From: Pyrrhosoma nymphula
Taxonomy: Eukaryota > Arthropoda > Insecta > Odonata > Coenagrionidae
Direction of reading: 5' to 3'
Assembly: GCA_963573305.1 (NCBI GenBank)
Contig: OY754329.1
Span: forward strand, 50,621,483-50,685,482
DNA length: 64,000 bases
Part shown: positions 27,201 to 35,700 of the stretch, piece by piece
Position numbering within the stretch: position 1 is the first letter of the stretch
Layout of the letters: each line of letters opens with the position of its first letter
Made by a program: the position numbers and the translations under genes
The notes under the pieces: generated by a model
Seen by the model: the letters and a program-made list of their open reading frames with translations, nothing else
The model's database searches: none
What the model was told of the DNA's origin: nothing

Positions 27201-27542
27201 CTTTTTCCTGTAATCAACATATTTATCTTGAAGCTCTTTGGCCATTACATCAATATCAATATACACCTTGTTTTTATTGTCCTCCATATACTATTCGAGA
27301 AGAATCATATAGGAACAACATTAATATGCTTCTGGGATGTCTGATGTTCCAAAATATCAACTATGTTCAAAGAAATGTCAGTTTTTCTAGCTTACCTGCC
27401 TAACACGAGGGACCATCAAATGGTCAGCGAAGTACGGAAGACGTTTCATGGGCTTCATGTACTTAGGTTTCCTTCTACCAGCACTACTACCTTGCAGTGG
27501 AACATAATCATGAATTGCATGCGATTTCCCCATAGCAAACAT
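2950..27542 (-). CDS. NVL: NVL (nuclear VCP-like AAA ATPase), N-terminal nine exons; partial gene
   Basis: This is the ortholog of NVL, known as smallminded in Drosophila. The family consists of type II AAA+ ATPases of the nucleolus that remodel pre-60S ribosomal particles. Exons on the minus strand are 27542/27533-27396, 27290-27167, 27050-26944, 26856-26792, 24937-24772, 15042-14863, 14059-13925, 9047-8828 and 3232-2950. All introns are GT-AG and all phases match, giving about 472 residues. Residues 47-87 match the NVL N-terminal helical domain (a DYRKKKRDAFR stretch). Acidic serine-rich segments and a lysine-rich NLS-like segment (KKRK, KKSK) follow. AAA domain 1 has Walker A GPPGCGKT (about 290-297), Walker B CILFLDE (about 344-350), sensor-1 Asn in ASNRP, and arginine fingers in RRAGRFDR. 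Vertebrate NVL is about 850 residues, so the second AAA domain lies beyond the left edge. The start may be ATG at 27542 (MFAM...) or 27533. A TAA sits directly before 27542. Confidence 0.93.
4455..4700 (+). mobile_element. LINE reverse-transcriptase C-terminal relic
   Basis: A decayed plus-strand frame reads CWTHLRHKSPEIIME and, after frameshifts, (M)KQIIKD and CYEQIKQLKRER. This is the pattern of the C-terminal tail of many arthropod LINE ORF2 proteins (GHLLRH..., GRPR..YMKQI). Only the tail remains, as expected from 5' truncation, and no intact frame is left. Confidence 0.5.
4764..4802 (+). mobile_element. tRNA-derived SINE, 5' part (A box)
   Basis: Contains GTGGCCTAGTGGGTAGAG (A box TGGCCTAGTGGG at 4773-4784), the standard head of tRNA-derived SINEs. 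It is cut off at TCAA (4799-4802) by the piggyBac-like element. The remainder resumes at 8355. Confidence 0.7.
5776..5812. repeat. 16-bp perfect hairpin
   Basis: ATGTTATTGATTGAAT pairs exactly with ATTCAATCAATAACAT across a 5-base loop, inside the piggyBac-like element and outside its coding relic. Confidence 0.75.
6742..7068 (+). pseudogene. piggyBac transposase C-terminal cysteine-rich domain, remnant
   Basis: An open frame of 108 residues without the catalytic core. The last 50 residues have the CxxC...CxxC...CVDPCF.(x)HS pattern of the piggyBac C-terminal zinc domain, which in active elements binds the transposon end. The first ATG is internal to the old protein, so this is not a natural start. 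Confidence 0.7.
8355..8560 (+). mobile_element. tRNA-derived SINE, 3' part (B box and body)
   Basis: Continues the interrupted SINE: CGCCCTGGGCCACCGAC, then the B box GGTTCAAATCT (8382-8392), then a body running to about 8.56 kb. The 3' limit is uncertain. I saw no clear flanking duplication. Confidence 0.6.
8828..9047 (-). CDS. NVL: NVL exon 8 (Walker B)
   Basis: Encodes ELQLPLVKVAATELVAGVSG followed by GESEERIRELFEKA and Walker B CILFLDEVDAITP, then ERRIVAQLLSSLD. It enters in phase 0 and leaves in phase 1 at GATG|GTAAG. Confidence 0.95.
9503..9659. repeat. Foldback element: 21-bp inverted arms with CTGATGATG...GAAAC motif
   Basis: ATGAATTACTTAGTTTTCCAC (9503-9523) and its exact reverse complement (9639-9659) flank a unit. 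The unit contains, on the minus strand, CTGATGATG and GAAAC separated by 12 bases (9551-9576), then a purine-rich stretch. The same layout recurs at 46704-47040, and without arms at 37581. Confidence 0.65.
9743..11743. mobile_element. hAT-like nonautonomous element, 2.0 kb, with nested MITE
   Basis: Flanked by 8-bp duplications TATGAAGT (9735-9742 and 11744-11751). Its ends are related inverted sequences: AGGGGTCGATGCGGACCCG at left, and GTGGGGGTGGATTAG...CGGGTCTGG reading in from the right. Multiple GGGTC/GACCC words sit near both ends. No transposase is visible. A TTAA-flanked MITE lies inside (10789-11161). Confidence 0.6.
10789..11161. mobile_element. TTAA-flanked MITE (piggyBac type), nested
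   Basis: Starts CCCTGGGTCGAG after TTAA (10785-10788) and ends CTTAAGGG before TTAA (11162-11165). The inverted match is short, so this is weaker than the other TTAA elements. Two copies of GTTCCACCACCTTTTTT about 85 bases apart lie inside. Confidence 0.4.
12339..12393 (-). repeat. Solo pogo/mariner-like terminal repeat
   Basis: On the minus strand the sequence starts TACAGTAGACCCTCGCGTTA and continues AATCCGTTCCATAGGAC. Its form resembles the ends of pogo/Tigger elements. No partner end was found nearby. Confidence 0.35.
13548..13720. mobile_element. 173-bp MITE with TA target duplication
   Basis: Inverted ends CCCTATTTGCACGAATCTAA and CCATATTTGCACGAATCTAA (one mismatch) are flanked by TA. 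The short length and lack of coding capacity indicate a Tc1-mariner-type MITE. Confidence 0.8.
13925..14059 (-). CDS. NVL: NVL exon 7 (Walker A)
   Basis: Forty-five codons in phase 0/0 running from EVCKLVVHLKNPEVY to AHAIAG, with the Walker A motif GPPGCGKT. Almost every position agrees with vertebrate NVL AAA domain 1. Confidence 0.95.
14707..14749. repeat. 43-bp near-perfect palindrome
   Basis: Two 21-base arms (core CAACTCTTCCTTCAATGCA) are exact reverse complements around a single central base, in the NVL intron between exons 6 and 7. No known element ends were seen at its borders. Confidence 0.8.
14863..15042 (-). CDS. NVL: NVL exon 6 (NLS-like segment and entry to AAA domain 1)
   Basis: Sixty codons in phase 0/0. 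The first half is basic (DRGKKRKAPDG, VAKKSKD), consistent with a nuclear or nucleolar localisation signal. The second half (TVTFCNFAGSEKVLE) is equivalent to the FEDVGG segment at the start of AAA domain 1, though the usual DVGG is not kept. Confidence 0.88.
16569..18433. mobile_element. DNA transposon with TGGGTGCATTCAGC ends, interrupted by a hAT MITE
   Basis: TGGGTGCATTCAGC (16569-16582) and its exact reverse complement (18420-18433) bound 1865 bp. Both ends continue with related GCACT...CTGAG words. No convincing target duplication or transposase is visible, so the superfamily is open. Confidence 0.5.
16678..17390. mobile_element. hAT-like MITE, 713 bp
   Basis: Flanked by 8-bp duplications GTGAGCGT and GTGAGCAT (one mismatch). 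Ends are TAGGGATGTGAGAG and, inverted, TAGGGATGTGCGAG. Both subterminal regions are full of ACTCGA/TCGAGT words. The GC-rich middle is shared with the broken relative at 20415-23340. The open frame at 16992-17303 is low-complexity and not taken as coding. Confidence 0.8.
19660..20190 (+). pseudogene. pogo/Tigger transposase remnant, N-terminal part
   Basis: Read across frameshifts, the sequence follows the pogo-type DNA-binding region: a start near ATGGCAAACAAGCGTGC, LSLEEK, LEVILKTWFQSSRAAGS, then PISGVLLKEKALH and a segment ending SHWK. Two poly-C tracts (19844-19860, 19950-19965) interrupt it. It does not encode an intact protein. Confidence 0.55.
20415..20778. repeat. First half of a hAT-MITE relative
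   Basis: Closely similar to the middle of the 16678-17390 element: GCCTAAAATC...TTTCGCGGAA, TATGAGAAGTGATAC, ATACTTCTTAAGTA, GGCTACGTGTCCT, and so on. It ends at TATTTTTATCT, and the homology resumes at 23258. Confidence 0.7.
23258..23340. repeat. Second half of the hAT-MITE relative
   Basis: GTATCACATTTCACTCATTG followed by TTTCCAACGCCCTAACTTCT matches 17190 onward in the intact MITE. It is separated from its first half by about 2.5 kb of unrelated sequence. Confidence 0.65.
23400..23750 (+). pseudogene. pogo/Tigger transposase remnant, DDE-core part
   Basis: Degenerate frames read as the stretch following the first catalytic aspartate: TGLSF, then GGPCHGAKHSKGRL, LLGANPDG, KPFVFG and KNPHCSKNSKTLPKTYAANT. 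Several stops and frameshifts are present. It is separated from the N-terminal block by about 3.2 kb of inserted DNA. Confidence 0.55.
24772..24937 (-). CDS. NVL: NVL exon 5 (acidic segment)
   Basis: Encodes 55 residues with an acidic core (DISSDEDVPEEDGDG), then a serine cluster and GGILIGK. It enters in phase 2 and leaves in phase 0. Two donors are possible, GTAGTA at 24771 or GTACAT three bases further on, differing by one codon. Neither changes the frame. Confidence 0.8.
26792..26856 (-). CDS. NVL: NVL exon 4 (short linker exon)
   Basis: A 65-base exon encoding EGNEMNNTLESLYTHNSSND plus a split codon. It resembles the MNSSLLSLY segment of human NVL. The acceptor is TTTTAG|GAAGG and the donor AG|GTATGTG, phase 2. 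Confidence 0.82.
26944..27050 (-). CDS. NVL: NVL exon 3 (acidic linker)
   Basis: Encodes a 36-residue acidic, serine-rich linker (SPEESDGFDSDDLELMT). It enters in phase 1 and leaves in phase 0 at ACG|GTAAG. The sequence is poorly conserved, so the call rests on position, reading phase and splice sites. Confidence 0.82.
27167..27290 (-). CDS. NVL: NVL exon 2 (N-terminal domain)
   Basis: Encodes 41 residues (YMEDNKNKVYIDIDVMAKEL onward) that align with the conserved N-terminal domain of vertebrate NVL, including the RKKKRDAFR stretch. The acceptor is AG|TATATG and the donor G|GTAATT, ending in phase 1. Confidence 0.92.
27396..27542 (-). CDS. NVL: NVL exon 1 (start codon exon)
   Basis: Encodes a basic N-terminus beginning MGKSHAIHDYVP, 46 residues if translation starts at 27533. 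An in-frame ATG three codons upstream (27542) directly follows a stop, so only these two starts are possible. It ends CAG|GTAAG, phase 0. Confidence 0.85.
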
Positions 27543-28958
27543 TTAACTCACTGAATTCATCAGATATCATGTATCATCGACAATTACTCAAAACAAAATA
27601 TCGTCGCTCTGCTGTTACCAAGCAGCGACAGTAGATGGAATAGATAAGTCAGAAACAACTGAAACCCTATTCCCCCAAAACCGCCCAAATGGCCCTAATT
27701 CTTCCAAATCCAATATCTTCCTTTCAAGCTGCCTTCATCTGCCTGCTCGAGCCTGGAATTCGCTGGAATCATGTGATAACCCCATGGATAACCCTATGAA
27801 CTGGAGATATCGCCGCGGACAGAATTGCGTCGTTTGGGAGAAGGGTTAAAACTACTGCAGGTGGCGTTGGCAGAAGCGGTAATTCAAATCTCAGTAAAAT
27901 AAAAGATAATAATGAGTGTGTTTTTTAAGAATTTCAGATCCTTGGGGCATAAATTATCAAGCACCGACCCATTACGTCCTTAATGTTAACATTTTGTTCT
28001 TAACCTGATGATTCGATCAAAGGGAATGGTGCATGTGTATAAATACGTTTGCCTCTTTTATGTAAACGTAGGTACATACTTGAATTTCTCTCTGAAAGAT
28101 GATTTAATGCTTGTAGAGCACTCTCGTGCCATATTTTAAAGATCATTCCAAACAAACAACCAGCGATAAAAGAGCACGAGCTAGTAGTACTGCCTTAACC
28201 AGCCGCTGAGAACGTGGCTTGAACTTTTATACCTTTTGGCCAAGGGCTACCGGTATTTCTTCCAAACTAGAGGAGCTCGCTTGACTCCTAGGTTCATCAT
28301 TATAATTTATGTGCATGGTTTATTTTTGTGATCATTGAGAAGTACAGAAGCATAAGGTCCGTTCAGTTATGCACCCTCCTGATCAAATTACAATATATTT
28401 TCCGGATTGACAAGTATTTTCTCATGCGTTGTATATATTGACATGGAATTGTCTGATATGCAACTCCTCTTACCCGGCCGTTGGTGCTCCACATTTAGTT
28501 GATAGTATATTTACTACATCCATTGAATTTACCAGAATTCAGTTCCATTTATCATTCTGCCATGTGATAGGTTTGCACTTTGAGTGTAGGATAAGCGTAC
28601 TCTTAGGATGGGATATGTTTGAAAGCTGAAATAACCTCTCGACCCAGCTTAAAATCCTGGAAATGGCAGCTTTTTTCCAACCCATACTCTGGTGCTAAGT
28701 GGAGAGCACTTCAAGTTGCAGTAGTGCTGCATCTGTTGGATAGGGCATTATCTTTCGACCCCTTGGTACCTTTTATTAGGAGCCGGCCAATGTGGAGTTT
28801 CTCTCCACCCTTCCTCCATTCCCCAATTAATTTTTCCCTCACCAACCTACCTATCCATTCCTAATAATACAAATGATCTCAGCTGTCATGATCAGTTGCC
28901 TTCCCAAACAGCCAACCAAACCAACACCACCTCTATTATAGGAACTAAGGATTCATGT
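27543..28958. other. 5' flank of NVL, intergenic
   Basis: The divergent NVL-GPR143 spacer begins here. The first 350 bases are less AT-rich than the surroundings and likely hold the NVL promoter, but I see no defined element. The rest has no recognisable gene or transposon end. Confidence 0.3.
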
Positions 28959-28966
28959 GGTACAAT

Positions 28967-29106
28967 CAGGCCTGGGCGACTGCCCGGGGTGCCGTGATCG
29001 TAAAAAAATATTTTTTTACTTCATTTAACTGGTGAGTAGGTTTGATAAGTGGGAGGGGTGCGCCGGAATACTCTCTCACCTGGGTTAAAATTTTGTCTTA
29101 AGCCTG
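28967..29106. mobile_element. hAT-like MITE, 140 bp
   Basis: Perfect 8-bp duplications GGTACAAT (28959-28966 and 29107-29114) flank ends CAGGCCT and, inverted, CAGGCTT. The length is typical of a minimal hAT MITE. Confidence 0.65.
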
Positions 29107-29254
29107 GGTACAATCATACAATCACTTATAGCTTTGGATTTTGGCACGGTTGAACCACTTGTAATAACTAGGAGTAGTCATTCTGATAGTTCTTTTCTTT
29201 CTTAGGAAATACCTATTTGATTCAACTCCTAGATCTACTAACTCTATCCTCAAG

Positions 29255-29675
29255 TTCTCTCTTCCATGGCAGGAGAGCCTGCATGAATCCCTCCACATAG
29301 CATGCAAGGTTGCTGTAGTATTGCATAATTCTTGCATAGAGTGGGCCAAGATTGCCAATCTTGTTGCAAGCATGCTGTAACCTTGCAAACATGGCAATCT
29401 CTGTACATGCTCAGTACAACATTGCTCTCATCTAGTGGGGAGGATGATAATCTTGCCAACCTTGCTGCAAGATTCCAGCAAATCTCAATATTGTCATGAC
29501 AAGGTGCTGTAAGAGTCTAGCAACTTGATTTGGAGCCTTCCAGGAATCTTGATGACGGTGGCACAGTAATCTTGCAGAAAAATTGAACCTTGCCATAGCA
29601 ACGTTGCTGCAAGCTTCCAATCTTGCTCTGACAAGCTTGCAACAAGCCTACGTCAGGCTTGCTTTGCTATGTGGG
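29255..29675. repeat. Cryptic repeat block built from TTGCAAG-type words
   Basis: About 400 bases carry dozens of variants of AATCTTGC, TTGCTGCAAG and CTTGCAAC without a fixed period. One border reads, inverted, CCCACATAGCAAAGCAAGCC, which resembles CCCAAGTAGCAAAAGAATG at 34769. It is not a protein-coding region despite short open frames. Confidence 0.55.
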
Positions 29676-29987
29676 CTGATTTTCTGCTTAGGTTTGGTGC
29701 AGCTTTTATTGACCTTTGTCCCTTGATTCCTTTGCTACCCTGTGATTCTATAAAGATTCTCATTCCAATGCATTCTTTTGGTAACCACCATTGCTCTGCA
29801 TCTATTTTTTCCTTTGTAGCCATCTTTAATCTGTATCATTTAAGTCACCCTTCGCAAGCATCAAGTTGTTGTATTCAAAACGTTTTTTTAAGACCATGGG
29901 ATCTCCTGGCATTTACTTGGTGCATAATTACTGACCTTGGTGGACACAAGAAAATCAGAGTGAGAAATAATATAGGTTGAAGATTAA

Positions 29988-30786
29988 CCCTTTCGCGCCA
30001 AACGTCTGCTATAACAGTCGAGGATTTCTTTATGCAAAAGACCGGAAATCTGTCATAGACGTTGGGGATTTCTATACGCAAAAGAACAGGCATCACCTAT
30101 AGATGTCTTAGAGGGTGGGAAAGTGACCGCCGCTAAAGCATTTGGGAAGGGTGTTCCTTCGACCCTTCTAGTCCCTACTCAGTGGGTGGCAAGACCCTTC
30201 CCTGGTCAACTTTGCTCGACCCATGATTCCTTTAGCAGCCATTCTCTCAGCATGTTTCTGCCGTCACTAATTTTATGTGCAGTGGATTTTCTAAATAAAT
30301 TTTCTTTGGCTATCCCAAAATATTAACCATTGAAATGAACTTGTGTTTTGCAGAGTTTTTTCAAATTTTAAGCAAAATTCTATCTCTTATATTAACGGAG
30401 TTATCTTCTGCTTTCTTTTAATCATTACTTTCTGATGAATATCCTAAAACCATTAATAAAAACAGCTAGAAATTCATTTAAAAAACAATCAAGTAAACAT
30501 GAAGAATTAATGTCATGCATCTATTCTCTTACGTTTTGCAATAAATGATTGTTTAAAAAAACCACTGCGCATACCAAAATAATGGCAGCAACCCCATGCT
30601 GTGAGAGGGTCTACTAATGAGTGGGAGGGTCGAGACCAGTTGCCGAGGGAAGGGACGGAAGGGTGGGGTTTGTACGCCAGAGAGGATATTCACTTCGAAA
30701 TGCCTCCATACAGAGATGAGCTGAGTTTCCCATGAAGCTCAAGATACTAAAGATATTTCCGTGAAAAATTCTTCAGCGCGAAAGGG
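29988..30786. mobile_element. piggyBac-type MITE, 799 bp, TTAA target
   Basis: TTAA on both sides (29984-29987, 30787-30790). Ends are CCCTTTCGCGCCAAACG and, inverted, CCCTTTCGCGCTGAAG. No transposase. TTAA duplication with CCC-starting ends is the hallmark of piggyBac elements. Confidence 0.75.
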
Positions 30787-31029
30787 TTAATCCTAAGAAG
30801 AAAAGTAGGTATTGAGATTCACTAAGTAATTAAAATTAAGGTTAATCATAGAAGTGGGGGTCGCTATCTGGATAATGTTGAACAATTATGTAATTGCTGG
30901 GCTGTATATAGGAGGAAAATGGGAATAGTGCACCCTGTAAGAATATAAGAAAAATGTCTTTCACGTCTAGAGGTGAGATTAACTGATGAGAGAGGCACAC
31001 TGAAATGATGTCAAGGAAATGCTGTTCAG

Positions 31030-31250
31030 CAATGTTCGCTTCTGAATCTTGGATATTGAGGGAAGAGGATATGGCTAGGTTGAATACATTTGAGATGTGG
31101 GTGTGGAGGAGAATTGAAACAGTGAGATGGATGATAAGGAAGACAATTTAAATGAAGTGCATGGCACTGTGGGTGAGGAGGGCAAATTTGCTCCAGTTGT
31201 TGGAGGAACTGAAAAGGATCGAAAATCTTGTTTGTTTAGCTAAGGACTTT
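31030..31250 (+). mobile_element. LINE ORF2 C-terminal relic
   Basis: A plus-strand frame reads SESWILREEDMARLNTFEMW, then VWRRIETVRWM. It matches the common LINE pattern SE(T/S)W...RL..FEMW.WRR. A stop and loss of further matches follow. Confidence 0.55.
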
Positions 31251-31290
31251 TACTACAAAATGAATTAGGTAGAGAGCTGCAGCAAACCAA

Positions 31291-31335
31291 TGTTCAGATT
31301 GCTGTCTGTTTATGGTGCAGACAGCAATCTGAACA
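31291..31335. repeat. 18-bp perfect hairpin
   Basis: TGTTCAGATTGCTGTCTG and its exact reverse complement flank a 9-base loop (TTTATGGTG). Confidence 0.75.
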
Positions 31336-31339
31336 AGTT

Positions 31340-32619
31340 TATGATGCTGAAGTACATATGTACTTCAAGCTAGAGGTGTTTTTTTTCAGGTTGGATGAAA
31401 CCTTTTGTTTTTGTATTTAAGTATTGGGCTTTATAAGAGCTCGCTGCATCATTTTTAGAGGAGGCTAATTCTGAAAAAGGTTTTCTCCAAACCACTCAAC
31501 GAAAAAAAATACCCTTTTTATCAAACAAAAAAGAACTTGTCATAACAAGAGCTAGTGGTGAATGAGTGTAGCACTCATGGTATCCAGCTGGGGTTCGGAA
31601 TTTGGGAATAATAGTGACAATTTTAAGGCTCAAGAAAAAATTCTTAATGCCCACCAATGTCTATCATAATCAATTTCAATGGTGAAGGGAGATTTAAAAA
31701 CCCAAAAAATCATTAATTTTACCCGATTAATGACAGGGGTTTTTTCTTGGAAAAAATGCACTTCTGCCTACTAGAGAAAGCATTTATAACATTAACCTGA
31801 GGACGACTGCTGACAGGAAGTAACCGATTTATCATATTTAAGGTTTGCCTGCCTGCCTTGAATCATATAACCCCAACTATCTAACTAAATCCATAAGCCA
31901 CTTCGGAAGTACCAGTCAAAAGATGACTTGAAAGAAACCCATGTGGTTGCGGTTGCTTATTGCGGACTTCGCAACACGCAGTAACCAGCGAAAATAAATA
32001 TTGTTTGCAAAACACCTTTTGACCATTAAATCAATGCAGTGTCTTCGAAAAATCAGCCTGTTGTAAAATAATGCAACCGTCTTAGTTTAAACGCACTTTT
32101 AAATGGCGCCTCAGGTGTGGCAACAGCGTAGCAGGTAGTGGAGTGGGGGGTGCGACGATATGCCGTGGGAAATGCTTCGGGCTTTCGGATTGATGTCGGT
32201 GAAGTAGCTTACTTACGTAACGAAGGTGTTCTTCTCGTTTGGTTGAAAAATAGCTGGTAAATAAGTGTCTAAACATTGCTTAAGTAATAGTGATGGAATG
32301 ACGAATGCCAGTTTTGTGTTAGTACAGAATGCCATTTCGCGTAAAGGTGCACAATATAATTCCTAAAAATCCTTCGTTATATTCTTCAGCGACGAGTAGA
32401 AGATCTGACAGCTCCACAGTTTTGTTACCGCATCTTCTAGGAAAGCTCTTATGATGAGGTCCGGATTTTTTTTCATTTTGCGACTTTGACCGCCTAAAAA
32501 TCTCGAGAACCGGGAAATTGAAACGCGCGATAAGATAGGTGCCCACATATCGGAGGAGATCCCAGCAGAAGAACATGAATGTGTGATGCTTATGAAAGAC
32601 CTTCACCGAAGTGTTTGAA
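31340..32619. other. 5' flank and probable 5' UTR of GPR143
   Basis: No repeats recognised. From about 32085 the sequence is richer in CpG (GGCGCC, GCGACG, CGCGCGA), fitting a promoter or 5' UTR. No TATA box or upstream exon can be fixed. Confidence 0.3.
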
Positions 32620-32769
32620 ATGGCTGATCCAACAATACAGACATTCTGCTGTCATCTTCCCAGCAAGAATGATCCAGCTTATAAAATACTTTTTGAGTTT
32701 AACACGGAAACATATAATTATGTGGTTCTTGTCTCTTCTTTCATTGGAATTTTGGGTGCAATATATCAG
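32620..32769 (+). CDS. GPR143: GPR143 exon 1
   Basis: Fifty codons from MADPTIQTFCCHLPSKNDP to the end of the first membrane helix (VVLVSSFIGILGAIYQ). The donor CAG|GTTACA is weaker than average. Phase 0. Confidence 0.88.
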
Positions 32770-35700
32770 GTTACAATTTGTTACTCTTCTGTTAGTTGTT
32801 TAACATTTATTTTGGATTGTGTGTAATATATTATTTGATTATCGGTCTTTCTTATTATAGTCTTAATTTTTGTGTATATTTAATATTGTGGGTGCACCCT
32901 TCTGCCCCTCGATCCTTAATATGGCGTTTGTTATGTAATGCTTTTATTGATGGTCGGACTTTATTTCAGATACTGCCGAGAGAAGAAATATATCCAACGC
33001 ATAGATGGGTGTACTTCCCTACCACAAGGGGAAGGCAAATTATTGTTTGCCTTGCTCTTGCAGATCTCATGGCTTCAGCAGGTTAGTTCAAATTTTTACT
33101 TTGCAGCTTTATATCAGTACCCGTCAGGGTATGTGTTCTCACAGATGGCTATTACTCACCTGTGGAGCCTTTGAATGATATTGTCTTTTTAATTTAGTGT
33201 TCCTGCTTTCAGTACTTCAATTTTAAAAGAATTATTTAGTTAGCTGATAGTAGTTATGCCAGCCATTTAAGTGGATGTAAATAGACTTTGTACTATTTAG
33301 GAACCATATTTAGTCTATATTTTTATCCATCATTTAGGTGTATTTGTTCGGTCAATGCTGTGGATTAATTACCAAGATATACAACCTTCAGCTGATAACA
33401 CTGCCAGCACACTCTTTTGTGCCCTTACTTCAGTGAGTTGAACTAAATATTTCTTTGCTTGTTATATAATCATTGTGATTACCCTGGACTATATGGCCCC
33501 AAGTATACAAATAATAGAAACTCATTCGTTACAGTTGTTACAAAGTCACCAAGTTCATTTTCTTTCTCTAATATTCAGGCATGGACCCAATATTTTTATG
33601 GCGTCACTTGGTGCTGGACATTGTGCTATGCTGTAGATGTACGCCGTATACTCCAGGGGAAAGACTGTAGGTTTAAAGTGTACCATACAATAGCTTGGTT
33701 AGTTCCAGCAATTTTGACTACTACCGGGCTCTCCATTTTGTATATTCCCGATGCAAAGTAAGTTCCATCTCACAAATTTACATATTTGAGGTCTGTTCAA
33801 TAAGTTCCAGGATTGATTTAAAAAGTTTACTAACCCACCTTTTACTTATTCCTTAAAGCCCCTATGGAATTTTTCATTCCATGTACATGCACTTTTCCTA
33901 ATGTTTTCATATCTGGAAACGATCCATGAACACATCGTCAGGGAGTAACTGAAGCTGCTTCATCAAACATTTTTCTTGATGTCTTTAGTTTTCTTGAATT
34001 ACTTTCTTTTCTGAATGATTTTAAAAATTTGGGAGAATGAAAGAGTCAGCAGGGAGCGAGTCAGTACGGTAAGATGGCTTGGGATGAAGTTTTTTGTGTG
34101 CAAAATGCAATTTTTATGACAGAATGATATCATGACACGGTTACTTTTTTGGTCATCAGTCATTACGGTGGAACTAACTTTGTTGGAATCCAAACTTCAT
34201 CTCCAACTCTAATAGAATCCTGTCATACGAATCTACAGAGGTATTGCATTCATCTGCCAATTCTCTTCAAGCCAATTAGCATATACCAGAACTCGCTCTG
34301 GGTCAACTTGATCAGTTTGTTTTCTACTGCAGGAATTGTCCTTGAGTAATTCATTACCACATGTAAAGCGTAAATACCAACCACCATACCAAAACGCCTC
34401 CCAAGACTGGAGACATTTTCCCCATAACATTAATGGTGTAATCCACTGGTTAAGGTAGGTTCTAATTGGATAAGAGTAAAAATCTCCTAAATTTGACAGA
34501 CAGCTAGCTGTCTGTCAATTAATTTAGGCAAACGTATCTACTTACACGATTTTTTTTCTACAGCTCCACATATATCCTACCTCTTCATCCCATCCATTAA
34601 GCCCTCCCCACTTACTCCGCATCCTCCCTTCTAATAGTTGGGATTAACAATTTAAAAAATTAACGATTAAAATTAATTGTTAAAAATGTAGTTCACTATT
34701 TTACTTAACCGTTACTTTTTAGAAGAGTTAAAAACTAACTAAACTAAAAAAATGTAAAACATACCCAAGTAGCAAAAGAATGTTGAAAAATGATTTTAAA
34801 ATGATTTGAAATAATTTGAAAATCAAAATATCATAAGATGGCTAAAATCATGAGTTTTTCAAGATTTTAAAATAATGTATGATATTAAAGTTCTGTATCC
34901 TGTCATCTCATTTTGTTGATAACATATATATGCATATGTAGGAAGTACTGAGAAATTAATTTGAATGAAAAGTCTTTTTTTAACATTTCACAAAAATAAC
35001 GAGAATATTATTTCAAAATCATTTTAAAATATTTTTAAAATTATTTTAAACAAATTAAAAATTATTTTGAAATAATTTTAAAAACCTCTTATATTTATAT
35101 GAATATATATATTATATGAGTATATTTCATGAAATATATTCTTGATACATAGTAATATGTTTTGCCTGTGGTTCATTCTTCGACCGAAAATTAGGCATAA
35201 ATGGGAAGCTTTGAAACGAATCGGAGAGACTTGGGTTCTGCCAGTAAATACTTATCATTGATAGCTTTTTGTAATTAATTTCCGCTGCACACTAAATTAC
35301 TGTTATGCTTTTATTGGTACATTAATCAGTTTTCTCATTTCCACATTCGTAACATTGATTATACATGCATATTCACGTTCGTAACATTTCCGCAAGTATG
35401 TTACGTCTTCATTGAAATGTAAAAAACGTATGGAAATTGGAAAAAATATTGTTTATTCTCAATAATATTGATTTTATATTCATTTTATGTGGCAACATAG
35501 GTTTCAATTAATTAATACCTGAAAACTGTTATCGTGATTGAATGGTACGTTTCCTCAAACTATCACGGCATTGACATTTAAAAGTTAGTTCTCGCGAATA
35601 CATTTACGCACGGGAATGGCCGTATACATACAACTTTCTTGGAGCGCTCCTTTCAGTTGTGAGTAGGTTTTGACGTAGGTAGTAGTTCGGTAGACAATCT

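Noticed and set aside
29122..29620. Minus-strand open frames of 62-91 codons
   Set aside because: They come from the TTGCAAG word-shuffled repeat. The protein is cysteine- and leucine-rich noise without family pattern.
33786..33820. Mariner-like end (GGTCTGTTCAATAAGTTCCA)
   Set aside because: It resembles some mariner ends but has no inverted partner nearby, and no transposase relic could be confirmed between 33.8 and 34.5 kb.
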